In this document: one piece after another, positions 18,993 through 27,610 of the stretch | Numbering within the stretch: position 1 is the stretch's first letter | How the letters are laid out: each line of letters starts with the position of its first letter | Assembly: GCA_015059435.1 (NCBI GenBank) | Contig: SVAJ01000002.1 | Span: 1-64,000 of the forward strand | Source: Bacillota bacterium | GTDB lineage: Bacteria; Bacillota_I; Bacilli_A; RF39; UBA660 | Direction of reading: 5' to 3' | DNA length: 64,000 bases | Program-made: the position numbers and the translations under genes | The notes under the pieces: generated by a model | What the model saw: only the letters and a program-made list of their open reading frames with translations | The model's database searches: none | Told to the model about the DNA's origin: nothing

Positions 18993-19910
18993 TTGAAAAA
19001 ATGTATAATTATTATGAATCCAGAAAGTGGAAAAATTAAGAAACTGGATAATAAGAGTATGTTTTATGATATTTTAAGAAAGTATGGATATGATGCAGAA
19101 ATAAGATATACAAAACATATGAGCGATGCGACTGAGATTGTTAAAAGTTTGGATGATGATATTGATTTAGTTATTAGTGCAGGTGGAGATGGGACATTAA
19201 ATGAAGTTGTTACAGGAAATGTTCAAAGAAAAAAGAAGTTAATTTTGGCTAATCTTCCTATGGGTACTACTAATGATGTTGCTAATATGTATGGATATAC
19301 TAATAATTATCAAAAAAATTTAGAACTTTTACTTTCTGGTGTAAAGAAAAAATTAGATGTTTGTTATATTGAAGATAAAGTTTTTGTTTATGTTGCTTGT
19401 TTAGGAGATTATATAGATATGGCATATAATACTCCAAGGGGATTAAAAAAGAAATTTGGTAAACTTGCCTATATTATGTATGGAATAAGAGAAATAGGTC
19501 AGAAGATGAATAAGTATGATATAAAATATAAGATTGATGATAAAGAGTACAGTGGTAATTATTCATTTATCTTTATTACAAATGCTACTAGAGTAGCAGG
19601 AGTAGATGATATATACTATGATGTTAAATTAGATGATAATATGTTTGAAATAGCCCTTGCTAACCCTAAAAATAAAGCAGAAGTTTTAAAAATGTTAGTG
19701 CAGTTAACTACTAGGGATGTGAAGAATGTTCCAGGTATTAAGTATTATCAAACAGATAATTTTGAAATAGAATTCTTACAACAACCTAAAACATCATGGT
19801 GTATTGATGGAGAAGAATATAAGACAGATAAAACTAAGTTTAAGTTTAAGATAGATAAGAATATTCAAATGTTAATGCCTAAAGAAAATGTAGAGAAGTT
19901 ATTTAAATAA
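18993..19910 (+). CDS. Diacylglycerol/lipid kinase family protein (DgkB/YegS-like)
   Basis: 305 residues. TTG start at 18993 chosen because AAGGAG (18979-18984) is 8 bp upstream; an upstream GTG overlaps the RBS. Opens IIMNPESGKIKK and has the nucleotide loop SAGGDGTLNEVV near residue 60, then LPMGTTNDVA. DgkB-type enzymes phosphorylate diacylglycerol released by teichoic-acid synthesis, which fits this chromosomal setting; other lipid substrates are possible. Confidence 0.88.
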   Translation: MKKCIIIMNPESGKIKKLDNKSMFYDILRKYGYDAEIRYTKHMSDATEIVKSLDDDIDLVISAGGDGTLNEVVTGNVQRKKKLILANLPMGTTNDVANMYGYTNNYQKNLELLLSGVKKKLDVCYIEDKVFVYVACLGDYIDMAYNTPRGLKKKFGKLAYIMYGIREIGQKMNKYDIKYKIDDKEYSGNYSFIFITNATRVAGVDDIYYDVKLDDNMFEIALANPKNKAEVLKMLVQLTTRDVKNVPGIKYYQTDNFEIEFLQQPKTSWCIDGEEYKTDKTKFKFKIDKNIQMLMPKENVEKLFK

Positions 19911-19920
19911 CTTCTTTTTT
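19894..19920 (+). terminator. Terminator after lipid kinase gene
   Basis: Stem AGAAGTTATT (19894-19903) with AATAACTTCT (19906-19915) followed by TTTTT; it includes the last codons of the gene. Confidence 0.75.
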
Positions 19921-19924
19921 GTCG

Positions 19925-19955
19925 AACGAATTTATTGATATATTTTGTCGAATAT
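19925..19955 (+). promoter_or_regulatory. Possible SigH-type promoter of the sporulation operon
   Basis: GTCGAATAT (19947-19955) fits the Bacillus SigH -10 consensus RNNGAATWW. A weaker -35-like AACGAATTT lies at 19925-19933, 13 nt upstream. SigH drives the sigF operon in Bacillus subtilis, so the location is suggestive, but the -35 is poor. Confidence 0.3.
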
Positions 19956-20003
19956 GTATAAAAAATATTTATTATGTTCTATATTCTTATACGAGGTGAT
20001 TAA

Positions 20004-20639
20004 GTGGATGATATATTAGAGTATGAGAAGATGGTATATAGTATTATAAAAAAGTATAATAGTTTTGATAAGGATGATTTATATCAAGTAGGTATGATGG
20101 CCTTAGTAAATGCATATAATAATTATGATAATAATTTTGATACAAAGTTTTCTACATATGCATATTATTACATTTTAGGTGAAGTTAATAAATATATTAG
20201 AGAATCTAGAACTATTAAGGTTGGAAAGGATGTATTAAAGTTAAATAGAAGTATTGAAAAAGCTCGTGAGGTGATGAGACAAAAATTAGGAAGAGAAGCA
20301 ACGACTTTAGAATTATCATTATTTTTAGAAGTCGATGAAGAAAAAATAATAATGGCAGAACAATCAGTTCAAAATATTAAAAGTTTAGATTATTATTATG
20401 ATGATGAAGATGTTAATTTATATAATTCGATCAGTGTAGAAGATCATGATACTAATCCTGTAATTATGGATTTAAAAAGTGCTATTAATAATTTAGATGA
20501 AGATGAAAAAGAATTAATTAAATCTAGATATTTTTATGATTTAACGCAGAGTGAGATTGGTAAGATGAATGGTATGAGTCAAGTTCAAGTATCAAGAAAA
20601 GAGACTAAAGTGTTGCAAAAACTAAGATCTAGTTTATAA
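20004..20639 (+). CDS. Sporulation RNA polymerase sigma factor (SigF/SigG type)
   Basis: 211 residues; GTG start at 20004 with GAGGTGAT at 19993-20000. Region 2 contains YQVGMMALVNAYNNYD and FSTYAYYYILGEV; region 4 ends with a helix-turn-helix SQVQVSRKETKVLQKL typical of SigF/SigG/SigB. The spoVAC-AD-AE genes follow at once, mirroring the Bacillus arrangement in which the sigF operon precedes spoVA. The anti-sigma pair spoIIAA-spoIIAB that normally precedes sigF is absent here (a lipid kinase is upstream). SigF and SigG cannot be told apart by eye. Confidence 0.82.
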   Translation: MDDILEYEKMVYSIIKKYNSFDKDDLYQVGMMALVNAYNNYDNNFDTKFSTYAYYYILGEVNKYIRESRTIKVGKDVLKLNRSIEKAREVMRQKLGREATTLELSLFLEVDEEKIIMAEQSVQNIKSLDYYYDDEDVNLYNSISVEDHDTNPVIMDLKSAINNLDEDEKELIKSRYFYDLTQSEIGKMNGMSQVQVSRKETKVLQKLRSSL

Positions 20640-20665
20640 ACAACTTATTATTAGTTGTTTTTTTG
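20638..20665 (+). terminator. Terminator/attenuator between sigma gene and spoVAC
   Basis: Stem AAACAACT (20638-20645) with AGTTGTTT (20653-20660) followed by T residues. It would separate the sigma transcript from the spoVA genes. Confidence 0.7.
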
Positions 20666-20707
20666 TATAAAAATTTAAATTTTTCTAATACTAATACTGG
20701 TGATTAT

Positions 20708-21151
20708 ATGAAAAATAGTAAATATGAGAAAATAGCTGATAAATATCAGGCAAAAGAGACTAGAGGAAGTAATGCTTTAATTGCATTTTTTGTTGGTGGG
20801 TTAATTGGAATGTTAGGAGAAGGGATAATAGAACTGTTATGTTATTATACACATATATCTAGAAATGAAGCTTCTACTTTTATGATAATAATTTTAATAT
20901 TTATTGCTTCTTTATCTACAGCATTAGGTTTTTTTGATAAGTTAGTTACTAAATTTAAGTGTGGTATTTTAATTCCTATAACGGGGTTTGCTCATTCTAT
21001 GACTAGTGCAGCACTAGATTATAAAAAAGAAGGTTTTATATATGGTCTTGGTTCTAATATTTTTAAATTAGCTGGTTCTGTTATTTTATATGGTGTTGTG
21101 TCTGCTTGGTTCTTTGGAATGATTAGATATTTAATCGGAGGTGGAGCATGA
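20708..21151 (+). CDS. spoVAC: Stage V sporulation protein AC
   Basis: 147 residues, normal length. ATG at 20708 with GGTGAT upstream. Four hydrophobic segments; the glycine-rich GGLIGMLGEGI and the ITGFAHSMTSAALDYKKEGFIYG pieces are SpoVAC hallmarks. SpoVAC is a membrane channel component for dipicolinic acid movement in the spore inner membrane. Its TGA stop overlaps the spoVAD start. Confidence 0.93.
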   Translation: MKNSKYEKIADKYQAKETRGSNALIAFFVGGLIGMLGEGIIELLCYYTHISRNEASTFMIIILIFIASLSTALGFFDKLVTKFKCGILIPITGFAHSMTSAALDYKKEGFIYGLGSNIFKLAGSVILYGVVSAWFFGMIRYLIGGGA

Positions 21152-22140
21152 CTTTTAAATATGACAATGTTTATGTATTAGATACAGCTACTGTTGGTGG
21201 GCCTTATGAAAAAAAAGGACCATTAAAAAAGTATTATGATAAAACATATGATGATTTATATTTTGGGGAGGATTCTTTTGAAAAAGCAGAAGTTAAACTT
21301 GTTAAAGATAGTTTGAATATTTTGCATAAAAAAACAGGTGTTAAAAAAGGTGATGTAGATTTAATAATAGGTGGAGATTTATTAAATCAAATTTCAGCAA
21401 CTACATATGGAGCATTGGGGTACTCTAAATCTTTTATTGGGACATATGGAGCTTGTAGTACTAGTGTAGAGTCTATGATTATTGCTTCAAGTTTAATAGA
21501 TTCTAAAAGAATTAATAATGCTATTGTTACTGTATCTAGTCATAATATGTCTGCTGAAAAGCAATATAGAAATCCTACTGAGTATGGTGCACCTAGACCA
21601 CATAGTTCTACTTTTACTTGTACTGGTAGTGCTTCTATGTTTTTAACAAATAAAAAAACTAGTGTTAAAGTAGAAAGTTCTACTTTAGGTAAGATTATAG
21701 ATTATTCACAGAATGATCCAAATGATATGGGACGTGTTATGGCTCCAGCTGCTATTGATACAGTGAAAAAACATTTAGATGATTTGAAAAGAAAACCAGA
21801 GTATTATGATTTAATTTTAACTGGAGATTTAGGAGTTTATGGAAAAGAAATATTTAAAGATTATATGAAAAGTGAATATAATTTGGATTTTAGTAATAAT
21901 TATAATGATTGTGGTGTAATGATTTATGATCTTAATAATCAGAGGGAATGCTTAGCAGGAGGAAGTGGTCCTGTATGTAGTGGGTTAGTTGGATTTGGTT
22001 ATTTATATAACGAACTAAAAAAGAAAAAATATAAGAAAGTTTTATTAGTTGCGACAGGAGCACTTTTTTCTCCAACTATGCTTTATCAAAAAGAAAATAT
22101 CTATTCTATAGCTAATGCTGTTAGTTTGGAGGTGGTATAG
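21148..22140 (+). CDS. spoVAD: Stage V sporulation protein AD
   Basis: 330 residues with a thiolase-like fold: GTYGACSTSVESM near residue 105 and RPHSSTFTCTGSAS further on. SpoVAD binds dipicolinic acid at the spore membrane and works with SpoVAC/SpoVAE. It overlaps spoVAC by 4 bp and spoVAE by 1 bp, so the three are co-translated. Confidence 0.94.
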   Translation: MTFKYDNVYVLDTATVGGPYEKKGPLKKYYDKTYDDLYFGEDSFEKAEVKLVKDSLNILHKKTGVKKGDVDLIIGGDLLNQISATTYGALGYSKSFIGTYGACSTSVESMIIASSLIDSKRINNAIVTVSSHNMSAEKQYRNPTEYGAPRPHSSTFTCTGSASMFLTNKKTSVKVESSTLGKIIDYSQNDPNDMGRVMAPAAIDTVKKHLDDLKRKPEYYDLILTGDLGVYGKEIFKDYMKSEYNLDFSNNYNDCGVMIYDLNNQRECLAGGSGPVCSGLVGFGYLYNELKKKKYKKVLLVATGALFSPTMLYQKENIYSIANAVSLEVV

Positions 22141-22490
22141 TGTTACTATTTAATTCATTTTTATTTTGTGGATTTATTTGTATGATTTCACAACTTATAT
22201 TGGATAATTCAAAATTAACACCAGGTCATATTACAAGTATATTAGTTGTGTTTGGTGCATTCTTAGATTCATTTAGTATATATGATAAGATAATTGAGGT
22301 GGTTGGTGGGGGAGCATTAGTTCCTATTACTAGTTTTGGTCATTCATTAATTCATGGAGCATTAGCTAAAACTAATCAATATGGAATAGTAGGAATACTT
22401 ATGGGAATGTTTGATTTAACAGCTACTGGTATTACTGCAGCTATAATATTTTCATTTGTATTTGCTTTAATATTTAGACCAAGAAATTAA
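22140..22490 (+). CDS. spoVAE: Stage V sporulation protein AE
   Basis: 116 residues, GTG start overlapping the TAG stop of spoVAD. Three to four membrane segments; GGGALVPITSFGHSLIHGAL matches the SpoVAEb family and resembles the related element in SpoVAC. Last gene of the spoVA group; a terminator follows immediately. Confidence 0.92.
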   Translation: MLLFNSFLFCGFICMISQLILDNSKLTPGHITSILVVFGAFLDSFSIYDKIIEVVGGGALVPITSFGHSLIHGALAKTNQYGIVGILMGMFDLTATGITAAIIFSFVFALIFRPRN

Positions 22491-22494
22491 TAAA

Positions 22495-22522
22495 AAAACA
22501 TCTAGTTTATACTAGATGTTTT
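22495..22522. terminator. Bidirectional terminator
   Basis: Stem AAAACATCTAGT (22495-22506), TTAT loop, ACTAGATGTTTT (22511-22522), between spoVAE and the converging RNHCP gene. Confidence 0.8.
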
Positions 22523-22820
22523 CTATGTTTGAAAGTTCTATAATTAAATCCATATTATCATCTTTAGCCATAACATTTTTATGTAGTTCATTACAACTTT
22601 CACATTTATATATAATTTTATAAGTATCTTTAAATTTTTCTATACCAATAGGTTTTAGTAATCCTTTACAATTATTAGCTCTATCTCCAGGATTAATATC
22701 TAGATGTTTAGAGTATAGACAGTAAGGGCAATGGTCTCTGGCGGTGTAACCTAGAGGTAGTACTTCTTGATTACAATTTTCACAAATAAAGTTTTCATCT
22801 TTCATAGTAAAGTTTTTCAT
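22512..22820 (-). CDS. RNHCP domain zinc-ribbon protein
   Basis: 102 residues; start at 22818-22820 chosen because GGTGAT lies just upstream on that strand. Two Cys pairs: FICENCNQE and RDHCPYCLYSKHLD, the second being the defining motif of the RNHCP family (with Asp for Asn), then a further KCESCNELH pair. The family is small, cytoplasmic and metal-binding; function is not known. Confidence 0.82.
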   Translation of the reverse strand: MKNFTMKDENFICENCNQEVLPLGYTARDHCPYCLYSKHLDINPGDRANNCKGLLKPIGIEKFKDTYKIIYKCESCNELHKNVMAKDDNMDLIIELSNIENI

Positions 22821-22895
22821 ATTTATCACCTGCAAACATTATAGCACATATTAAAAGTTTATGATATAATGAGTTTATAGTCTGGAAGTGAGAAT

Positions 22896-23621
22896 ATGAA
22901 TATAGAATTTAAGATTAATGAATTTGAAGGTCCATTAGACTTACTTTTACATTTAATAAAAGAAAGTAAAATGGATATAATGAATATAGAAATAGAAGAA
23001 ATTACTAAGCAGTATATTTCATATTTAGAAGAACAAGAAAAAATGAATTTAGAGATTGCTAGTGAATACTTAGTATTAGCAAGTGAACTAATAGAAATAA
23101 AATCTAAATTATTACTTCCAAATGAAAAATTAGAAACAGAAGATGGAGAAGAAATTGATCCAAGAGAAGAATTAGTTAATCGATTACTTGAATATCAAGC
23201 ATATAAAGAAATAACTAAAGTATTACAAGAAAAAGAAAATATTAGAAAAGAAATATATACTAAGTCACCTGAAAATATTAATAATTATGCAGAAGAAAAT
23301 ACTACTATTACTACTGATGTTTCTTTAGATGATTTAGTAGATGCATTTAAAAAATATTTAGAAAGACAAAGAGCTAATAAACCATTAAAGACAAAAGTTA
23401 CGGTTAATGAGATTTCTGTTTCATCTCGTAGACATGATATAAAAAGAATATTAAAGGAGAAAAAGAAAATTTCGTTTTTTGAATTATTCCCTGTAGTTTC
23501 AAAAGATTATATAGTTGCTACTTTTTTAGCAGTACTTGAGATGGCTAAAAGTAAGGAATTAATTATCACACAGGAAAAAGAATTTAGTGACATAATATGT
23601 GAGGTGCCAAATGGAAAATAG
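22896..23621 (+). CDS. scpA: Segregation and condensation protein A
   Basis: 241 residues. Opens FEGPLDLLLHLIKESKMDI, the kleisin signature, then EYLVLASELIEIKSKLLLP; C-terminal winged-helix with FFELFPV. ScpA bridges SMC heads with ScpB in the condensin complex for chromosome segregation. RBS GGAAGTGAG precedes the ATG; scpB overlaps by 11 bp. Confidence 0.96.
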   Translation: MNIEFKINEFEGPLDLLLHLIKESKMDIMNIEIEEITKQYISYLEEQEKMNLEIASEYLVLASELIEIKSKLLLPNEKLETEDGEEIDPREELVNRLLEYQAYKEITKVLQEKENIRKEIYTKSPENINNYAEENTTITTDVSLDDLVDAFKKYLERQRANKPLKTKVTVNEISVSSRRHDIKRILKEKKKISFFELFPVVSKDYIVATFLAVLEMAKSKELIITQEKEFSDIICEVPNGK

Positions 23622-24186
23622 AGCTGTATTAGAAGGGTTACTATTTGTTGTAGGCGAAGAGGGTTTGAGTTTAGAGCAAATAGAAGATGTTTTAGAAATA
23701 AATGAAGAAGAAGCTAAAAGTTTATTGAGAGAGTTAAAACAAAGTTATGAAGAAAAAGATCGTGGTTTAAGAATAGATTTTTTAGGTAATAGATTTAAAT
23801 TAACTACTAAATTTGAGCATAAAGAATATTATCAAAAATTAATTGAAAATCCAGAGACAAATACTTTAAGTCAAGCTGCATTAGAGACTTTAGCAATTAT
23901 TGCTTATAATGAGCCACTTACTAGAATAGAAGTTGATAAAATTAGAGGAGTAGGAAGTTCTCAAATTATTCGAAAATTAGTTGCTAAAGGATTTATTAGG
24001 GAAGTTGGTAGAAGTGATGCTCCTGGAAGACCTATTTTATATAAGACAACTAGTGAATTTTTAGATTATTTTGGTTTATCAACTATAGATGATTTACCTA
24101 ATATGGATCAATTTATGGAAGATGAAGAAGAAATAGAAGAAGATAGTGATTTGTATACTTCTAAATACAAAGAAGAAGTTGAATAA
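23611..24186 (+). CDS. scpB: Segregation and condensation protein B
   Basis: 191 residues from ATG 23611 (GAGGTG at 23601-23606). Two winged-helix domains; AALETLAIIAYNEPLTRIEVDKIRG and GRPILYKTT are family hallmarks. Acidic C-terminal tail of about 30 residues. Works with ScpA and SMC; translationally coupled to scpA. Confidence 0.95.
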   Translation: MENRAVLEGLLFVVGEEGLSLEQIEDVLEINEEEAKSLLRELKQSYEEKDRGLRIDFLGNRFKLTTKFEHKEYYQKLIENPETNTLSQAALETLAIIAYNEPLTRIEVDKIRGVGSSQIIRKLVAKGFIREVGRSDAPGRPILYKTTSEFLDYFGLSTIDDLPNMDQFMEDEEEIEEDSDLYTSKYKEEVE

Positions 24187-24212
24187 TTACTTTATAATAG
24201 TCGGTGATAATA

Positions 24213-25943
24213 ATGAAAGAAAGTATTATTAATAAAATGAAAAATGATGATAAAATTCTTAGAATTATTATGGCTATCTTTGTATATTTATTATTTCATA
24301 TAAACGGAATAATTGTTCCATATAACCCTATATCATGGTCTTTATTAGTATTATTGGTAATGTTTTATTTAAGGGTTGATATATATAATAAGAAATATAT
24401 TAAAAGTAGTTTGATATTTTCTATTGTATTTTCATTATTAATGTTTATTGGTGGAGTAACTTATAATGTAATAGCTGAATCTATAATTACGATGTTAATA
24501 AGTTTTGTTGGAATATATATAGTTTTTTATACTATTATAATTAATTTGTTACCTAAATTATGTGAAGTAGATTGCTTAAGTAATAGCAAGAATAATAAGT
24601 ATTTAAAATTATTTGTTATTTCATTTATTGTTATATTTATAAGTTGGATACCATATTTTTTATCATTGTATCCAGCTGTAATTACTGATGATTCAACAGG
24701 ATCAATTGAGACAGTATTTTATAATTTTTCACAGTTATCAAATCATCATCCAATTATTTATGCTTTTACTATCGCTATTCCATTTAAATTAGGATATTTA
24801 ATATTTAGAAATTCAAATGCTGCTATTGCGTGTTATGCTATTGTTCAAATGATAATAATGGCTAGTATATTTTCGTATTTAGTGGTTTTTCTCGCAAAGA
24901 AAAATATAAAAAAAATATATTTAGTTTTATGTATATTATATTTTTCTTTAATACCAATGCATGGATATTTTAGTGTTACTATATGGAAAGATATAATCTT
25001 TGCTGGATTGATAGTGTTGTTTACTATAAAGATTATTAAAATATGTGATAAATATGAAGTGTTAAAATTTAGAGATTTAATTTCATTTATTATTATTTCA
25101 TTACTGGTTATTTTATATCGAAATAATGCTATATATATGTATTTTATATTTTCTATATTTATGTTAATATTTTTGAAAGATAAAATAAAAATAGTTTTCT
25201 TATCTTTAATAATTGTGTTATCCTCTTATTATATGATAGTTGGACCTATATTTAGTTATTATCATGTAGCTAATAGTTCTTCTGCTGAATATATTGCAAT
25301 TCCATTACAACAAGTTGGAAGAATGGCTTATGAAAATGTTAAGTTTACTAAGAATGAAAAAAAGATATTAGATAAGTTAATTGGAGTAGAAAAACTAAAG
25401 ATTATATATAATCCGATAACTGTTGATGATATAAAATTTAATGAAAGTTATAATAGGGATTATTTTAATGCACATAAAACAGAATTATTTCTATTATGGG
25501 TTAAGTTAACTATTCAACATCCAGTTATTGCTACTAAGGCTTACTTAGTTCAGACACTCGGGTATTGGTATCCTGGTGTAAACTATTGGTCTGTTCATAA
25601 AGGAGTTGCTATTAATTCAATAGGACTTAGAAGTACACCTAAGGGACCTAAGGTGTTGGATAGATATGCATCAAGAATAGAAGATAGGACATTTCCATTT
25701 GTAAACATGACATGGAGTACAAGTTTAGCATATTGGATATTAGGATTATTTGGATATGTATGTATAAGAAAGAAAGTTAAAAGATATATATTAGCATATG
25801 TTCCAGTATTTGGAGTATGGTTAACACTAATGGTTGCAACACCTGTATTTGCTGAATTTAGATATATATATTCTGTATATACTTGTTTACCATTATTAAT
25901 GTTATTACCTTATTTTAAGGATAAAAAAATAAAAAATAAATAA
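24213..25943 (+). CDS. Large DUF6020-like polytopic membrane protein, possible GT-C glycosyltransferase
   Basis: 576 residues from ATG 24213 behind GGTGAT. About eleven membrane segments. A loop near residue 150 has LYPAVITDDSTGS and SNHHP, shared with the 478-residue paralogue at 7920-9356; a soluble C-terminal portion contains GYWYPGVNYW. It is followed by a polyprenyl-phosphate glycosyltransferase and GtrA, the standard trio for making a lipid-phosphate sugar, flipping it and transferring the sugar outside. Acceptor unknown. Confidence 0.65.
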   Translation: MKESIINKMKNDDKILRIIMAIFVYLLFHINGIIVPYNPISWSLLVLLVMFYLRVDIYNKKYIKSSLIFSIVFSLLMFIGGVTYNVIAESIITMLISFVGIYIVFYTIIINLLPKLCEVDCLSNSKNNKYLKLFVISFIVIFISWIPYFLSLYPAVITDDSTGSIETVFYNFSQLSNHHPIIYAFTIAIPFKLGYLIFRNSNAAIACYAIVQMIIMASIFSYLVVFLAKKNIKKIYLVLCILYFSLIPMHGYFSVTIWKDIIFAGLIVLFTIKIIKICDKYEVLKFRDLISFIIISLLVILYRNNAIYMYFIFSIFMLIFLKDKIKIVFLSLIIVLSSYYMIVGPIFSYYHVANSSSAEYIAIPLQQVGRMAYENVKFTKNEKKILDKLIGVEKLKIIYNPITVDDIKFNESYNRDYFNAHKTELFLLWVKLTIQHPVIATKAYLVQTLGYWYPGVNYWSVHKGVAINSIGLRSTPKGPKVLDRYASRIEDRTFPFVNMTWSTSLAYWILGLFGYVCIRKKVKRYILAYVPVFGVWLTLMVATPVFAEFRYIYSVYTCLPLLMLLPYFKDKKIKNK

Positions 25944-25955
25944 AGGAGTATTTGT

Positions 25956-26903
25956 ATGAAAAAAAGTGATAAGAAAATAGCAGTTTTAATACCTTGTTAT
26001 AATGAGGCTAAAACTATTGAGAAAGTTGTAAGGGATTATAAGGAAGTTTTACCAGAAGCAGATATTTATGTTTATGATAATAATTCTAAAGATGATACTG
26101 ATAAAATTGCTACTAAAGCAGGAGCTATAGTTAAATATGAATATCGTCAAGGTAAAGGTAATGTTATTAGAAGTATGTTTAGGGACATTGATGCTGATTG
26201 TTATCTAATGATTGATGGAGATGATACATATCCAAAAGAAAATGCTAGAGAAATGTGTGATTTAGTATTAGAAGGAAAAGCAGATATGGTAATTGGTGAT
26301 AGATTATCTAGTACATATTTTCAAGAAAATAAAAGACCATTTCATAATTTTGGTAATAAATTAGTTAGAGGTTTAATAAATAGTTTATTTAAAAGTAATA
26401 TTAAAGATATAATGACAGGTTATAGAGCATTCTCATATGAATTTGTTAAAACATTTCCAGTATTATCAAAGGGATTTGAAATAGAAACAGAAATGACTAT
26501 TCATGCATTAGATAAGAATTTCTTACTAAGAGAAATTCCTGTTGATTATAGAGATAGACCAGCAGGAAGTGTATCTAAATTAAATACTTATAGTGATGGT
26601 TTAAAGGTGTTAAAAACAATAGCTAGATTATTTAAAGAGTATAAACCTGCTATATTCTTTGGATTAATAAGTTTAATGTTCTTCATTGTATCATTAATTT
26701 TTGGAATTCCAGTATTTGTAGAATATTTCCAAACTGGATTAGTACCAAGATTCCCAACATTAATATTCTCTGGATTTATGTTGATGGTTTCATTACTTTC
26801 ATTTATATGTGGATTAATACTAGAAGTAGTTGTGCAAAAACATAGGCAATTATTTGAGTTTATATTAATTAATACAAAAGAAAAAAAGGAAAATAGTAAA
26901 TAA
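25956..26903 (+). CDS. GT2 polyprenyl-phosphate glycosyltransferase with C-terminal membrane helices
   Basis: 315 residues. IPCYNEAKTIEKVV, YVYDNNSKDDT and the metal site LMIDGDDTYP mark a DPM1/GtrB-type GT-A domain; RDRPAGSVSKL is the conserved acceptor loop. Two hydrophobic segments at about 225-290 anchor it. RBS AAAGGAG. GtrA follows after 1 bp, consistent with synthesis and flipping of a polyprenyl-phosphate sugar. Confidence 0.92.
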   Translation: MKKSDKKIAVLIPCYNEAKTIEKVVRDYKEVLPEADIYVYDNNSKDDTDKIATKAGAIVKYEYRQGKGNVIRSMFRDIDADCYLMIDGDDTYPKENAREMCDLVLEGKADMVIGDRLSSTYFQENKRPFHNFGNKLVRGLINSLFKSNIKDIMTGYRAFSYEFVKTFPVLSKGFEIETEMTIHALDKNFLLREIPVDYRDRPAGSVSKLNTYSDGLKVLKTIARLFKEYKPAIFFGLISLMFFIVSLIFGIPVFVEYFQTGLVPRFPTLIFSGFMLMVSLLSFICGLILEVVVQKHRQLFEFILINTKEKKENSK

Positions 26904-26904
26904 A

Positions 26905-27303
26905 ATGATTAATAAGATCAAAAATAGTAAATTATTTGCACAGATACTAAAGTTTTTAGTAGTAGGTGGTATTGCTTTTGTAATTGATTATTTAACATTA
27001 ATATTTTGTAAGGAAGTATTAAATTTTAATGTTTTATTAGCTGCAGCTATAGCATTTACTATATCAGTAATATTTAACTATATATTAAGTATTAAATGGG
27101 TATTTGATGTTGATAGTAATAAAGATGAAAGAAAGAATTTTATTATATTTATTGTTTTTAGTATTATAGGTTTAGTATTAACAGAAATAATTATGTGGTT
27201 TGGTACTGATATAATGAATATTAGTTATTTAATAGTAAAAATAGTAGCAACTGCTATAGTTATGGTATTTAACTTTATTACTAGAAAATTATTTTTAGAG
27301 TAA
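26905..27303 (+). CDS. GtrA family membrane protein
   Basis: 132 residues, four membrane segments, with FLVVGGIAFVIDYLTL near the start and the SIKWVFD element typical of GtrA. Members are proposed flippases for polyprenyl-phosphate sugars. It begins 1 bp after the GT2 stop. Confidence 0.92.
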   Translation: MINKIKNSKLFAQILKFLVVGGIAFVIDYLTLIFCKEVLNFNVLLAAAIAFTISVIFNYILSIKWVFDVDSNKDERKNFIIFIVFSIIGLVLTEIIMWFGTDIMNISYLIVKIVATAIVMVFNFITRKLFLE

Positions 27304-27310
27304 TTAAGTA

Positions 27311-27340
27311 TTGAAACGTTTAATTATTGTGTGATATAAT
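27311..27340 (+). promoter_or_regulatory. Promoter of the tRNA pair
   Basis: TTGAAA (27311-27316), 18-nt spacer, TATAAT (27335-27340), 14 bp before tRNA-Leu. Confidence 0.65.
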
Positions 27341-27354
27341 TATTTATGTCACAA

Positions 27355-27441
27355 GCTCGTATGGCGGAATTGGTAGACGCGGCAGACTCAAAATCTGCTG
27401 GTAGTGATATCGTATGGGTTCAAGTCCCTTTACGAGCACCA
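27355..27441 (+). tRNA. tRNA-Leu (anticodon CAA)
   Basis: 87 nt with encoded CCA. Acceptor GCTCGTA pairs with TACGAGC; anticodon stem GCAGA/TCTGC encloses loop CTCAAAA, giving anticodon CAA; a long variable arm (TGGTAGTGATATCG region) is typical of leucine tRNAs; T-loop GGTTCAAGTCC is intact. Confidence 0.96.
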
Positions 27442-27444
27442 TCT

Positions 27445-27520
27445 GCCGAAATAGCTCAATTGGTAGAGCAACTGATTTGTAATCAGTAGGTTCCGGGTTC
27501 AAGTCCTGGTTTCGGCACCA
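27445..27520 (+). tRNA. tRNA-Thr (anticodon TGT)
   Basis: 76 nt with encoded CCA. Acceptor GCCGAAA pairs with TTTCGGC; D arm AGCTCAATTGGTAGAGC; anticodon stem ACTGA/TCAGT around TTTGTAA gives TGT; T arm GGTTCAAGTCC. Only 3 nt separate it from tRNA-Leu. Confidence 0.96.
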
Positions 27521-27535
27521 TTTTAGTTTGTAAAG

Positions 27536-27561
27536 TCAATCAGAAATGATTGATTTTTTTT
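27536..27561 (+). terminator. Terminator of the tRNA operon
   Basis: Stem TCAATCA (27536-27542), GAAA loop, TGATTGA (27547-27553), then eight T residues. Confidence 0.85.
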
Positions 27562-27610
27562 ATTTACTTTTTTATAATTATTTTATAATAGATGAGATTA
27601 GGAGTATGTT

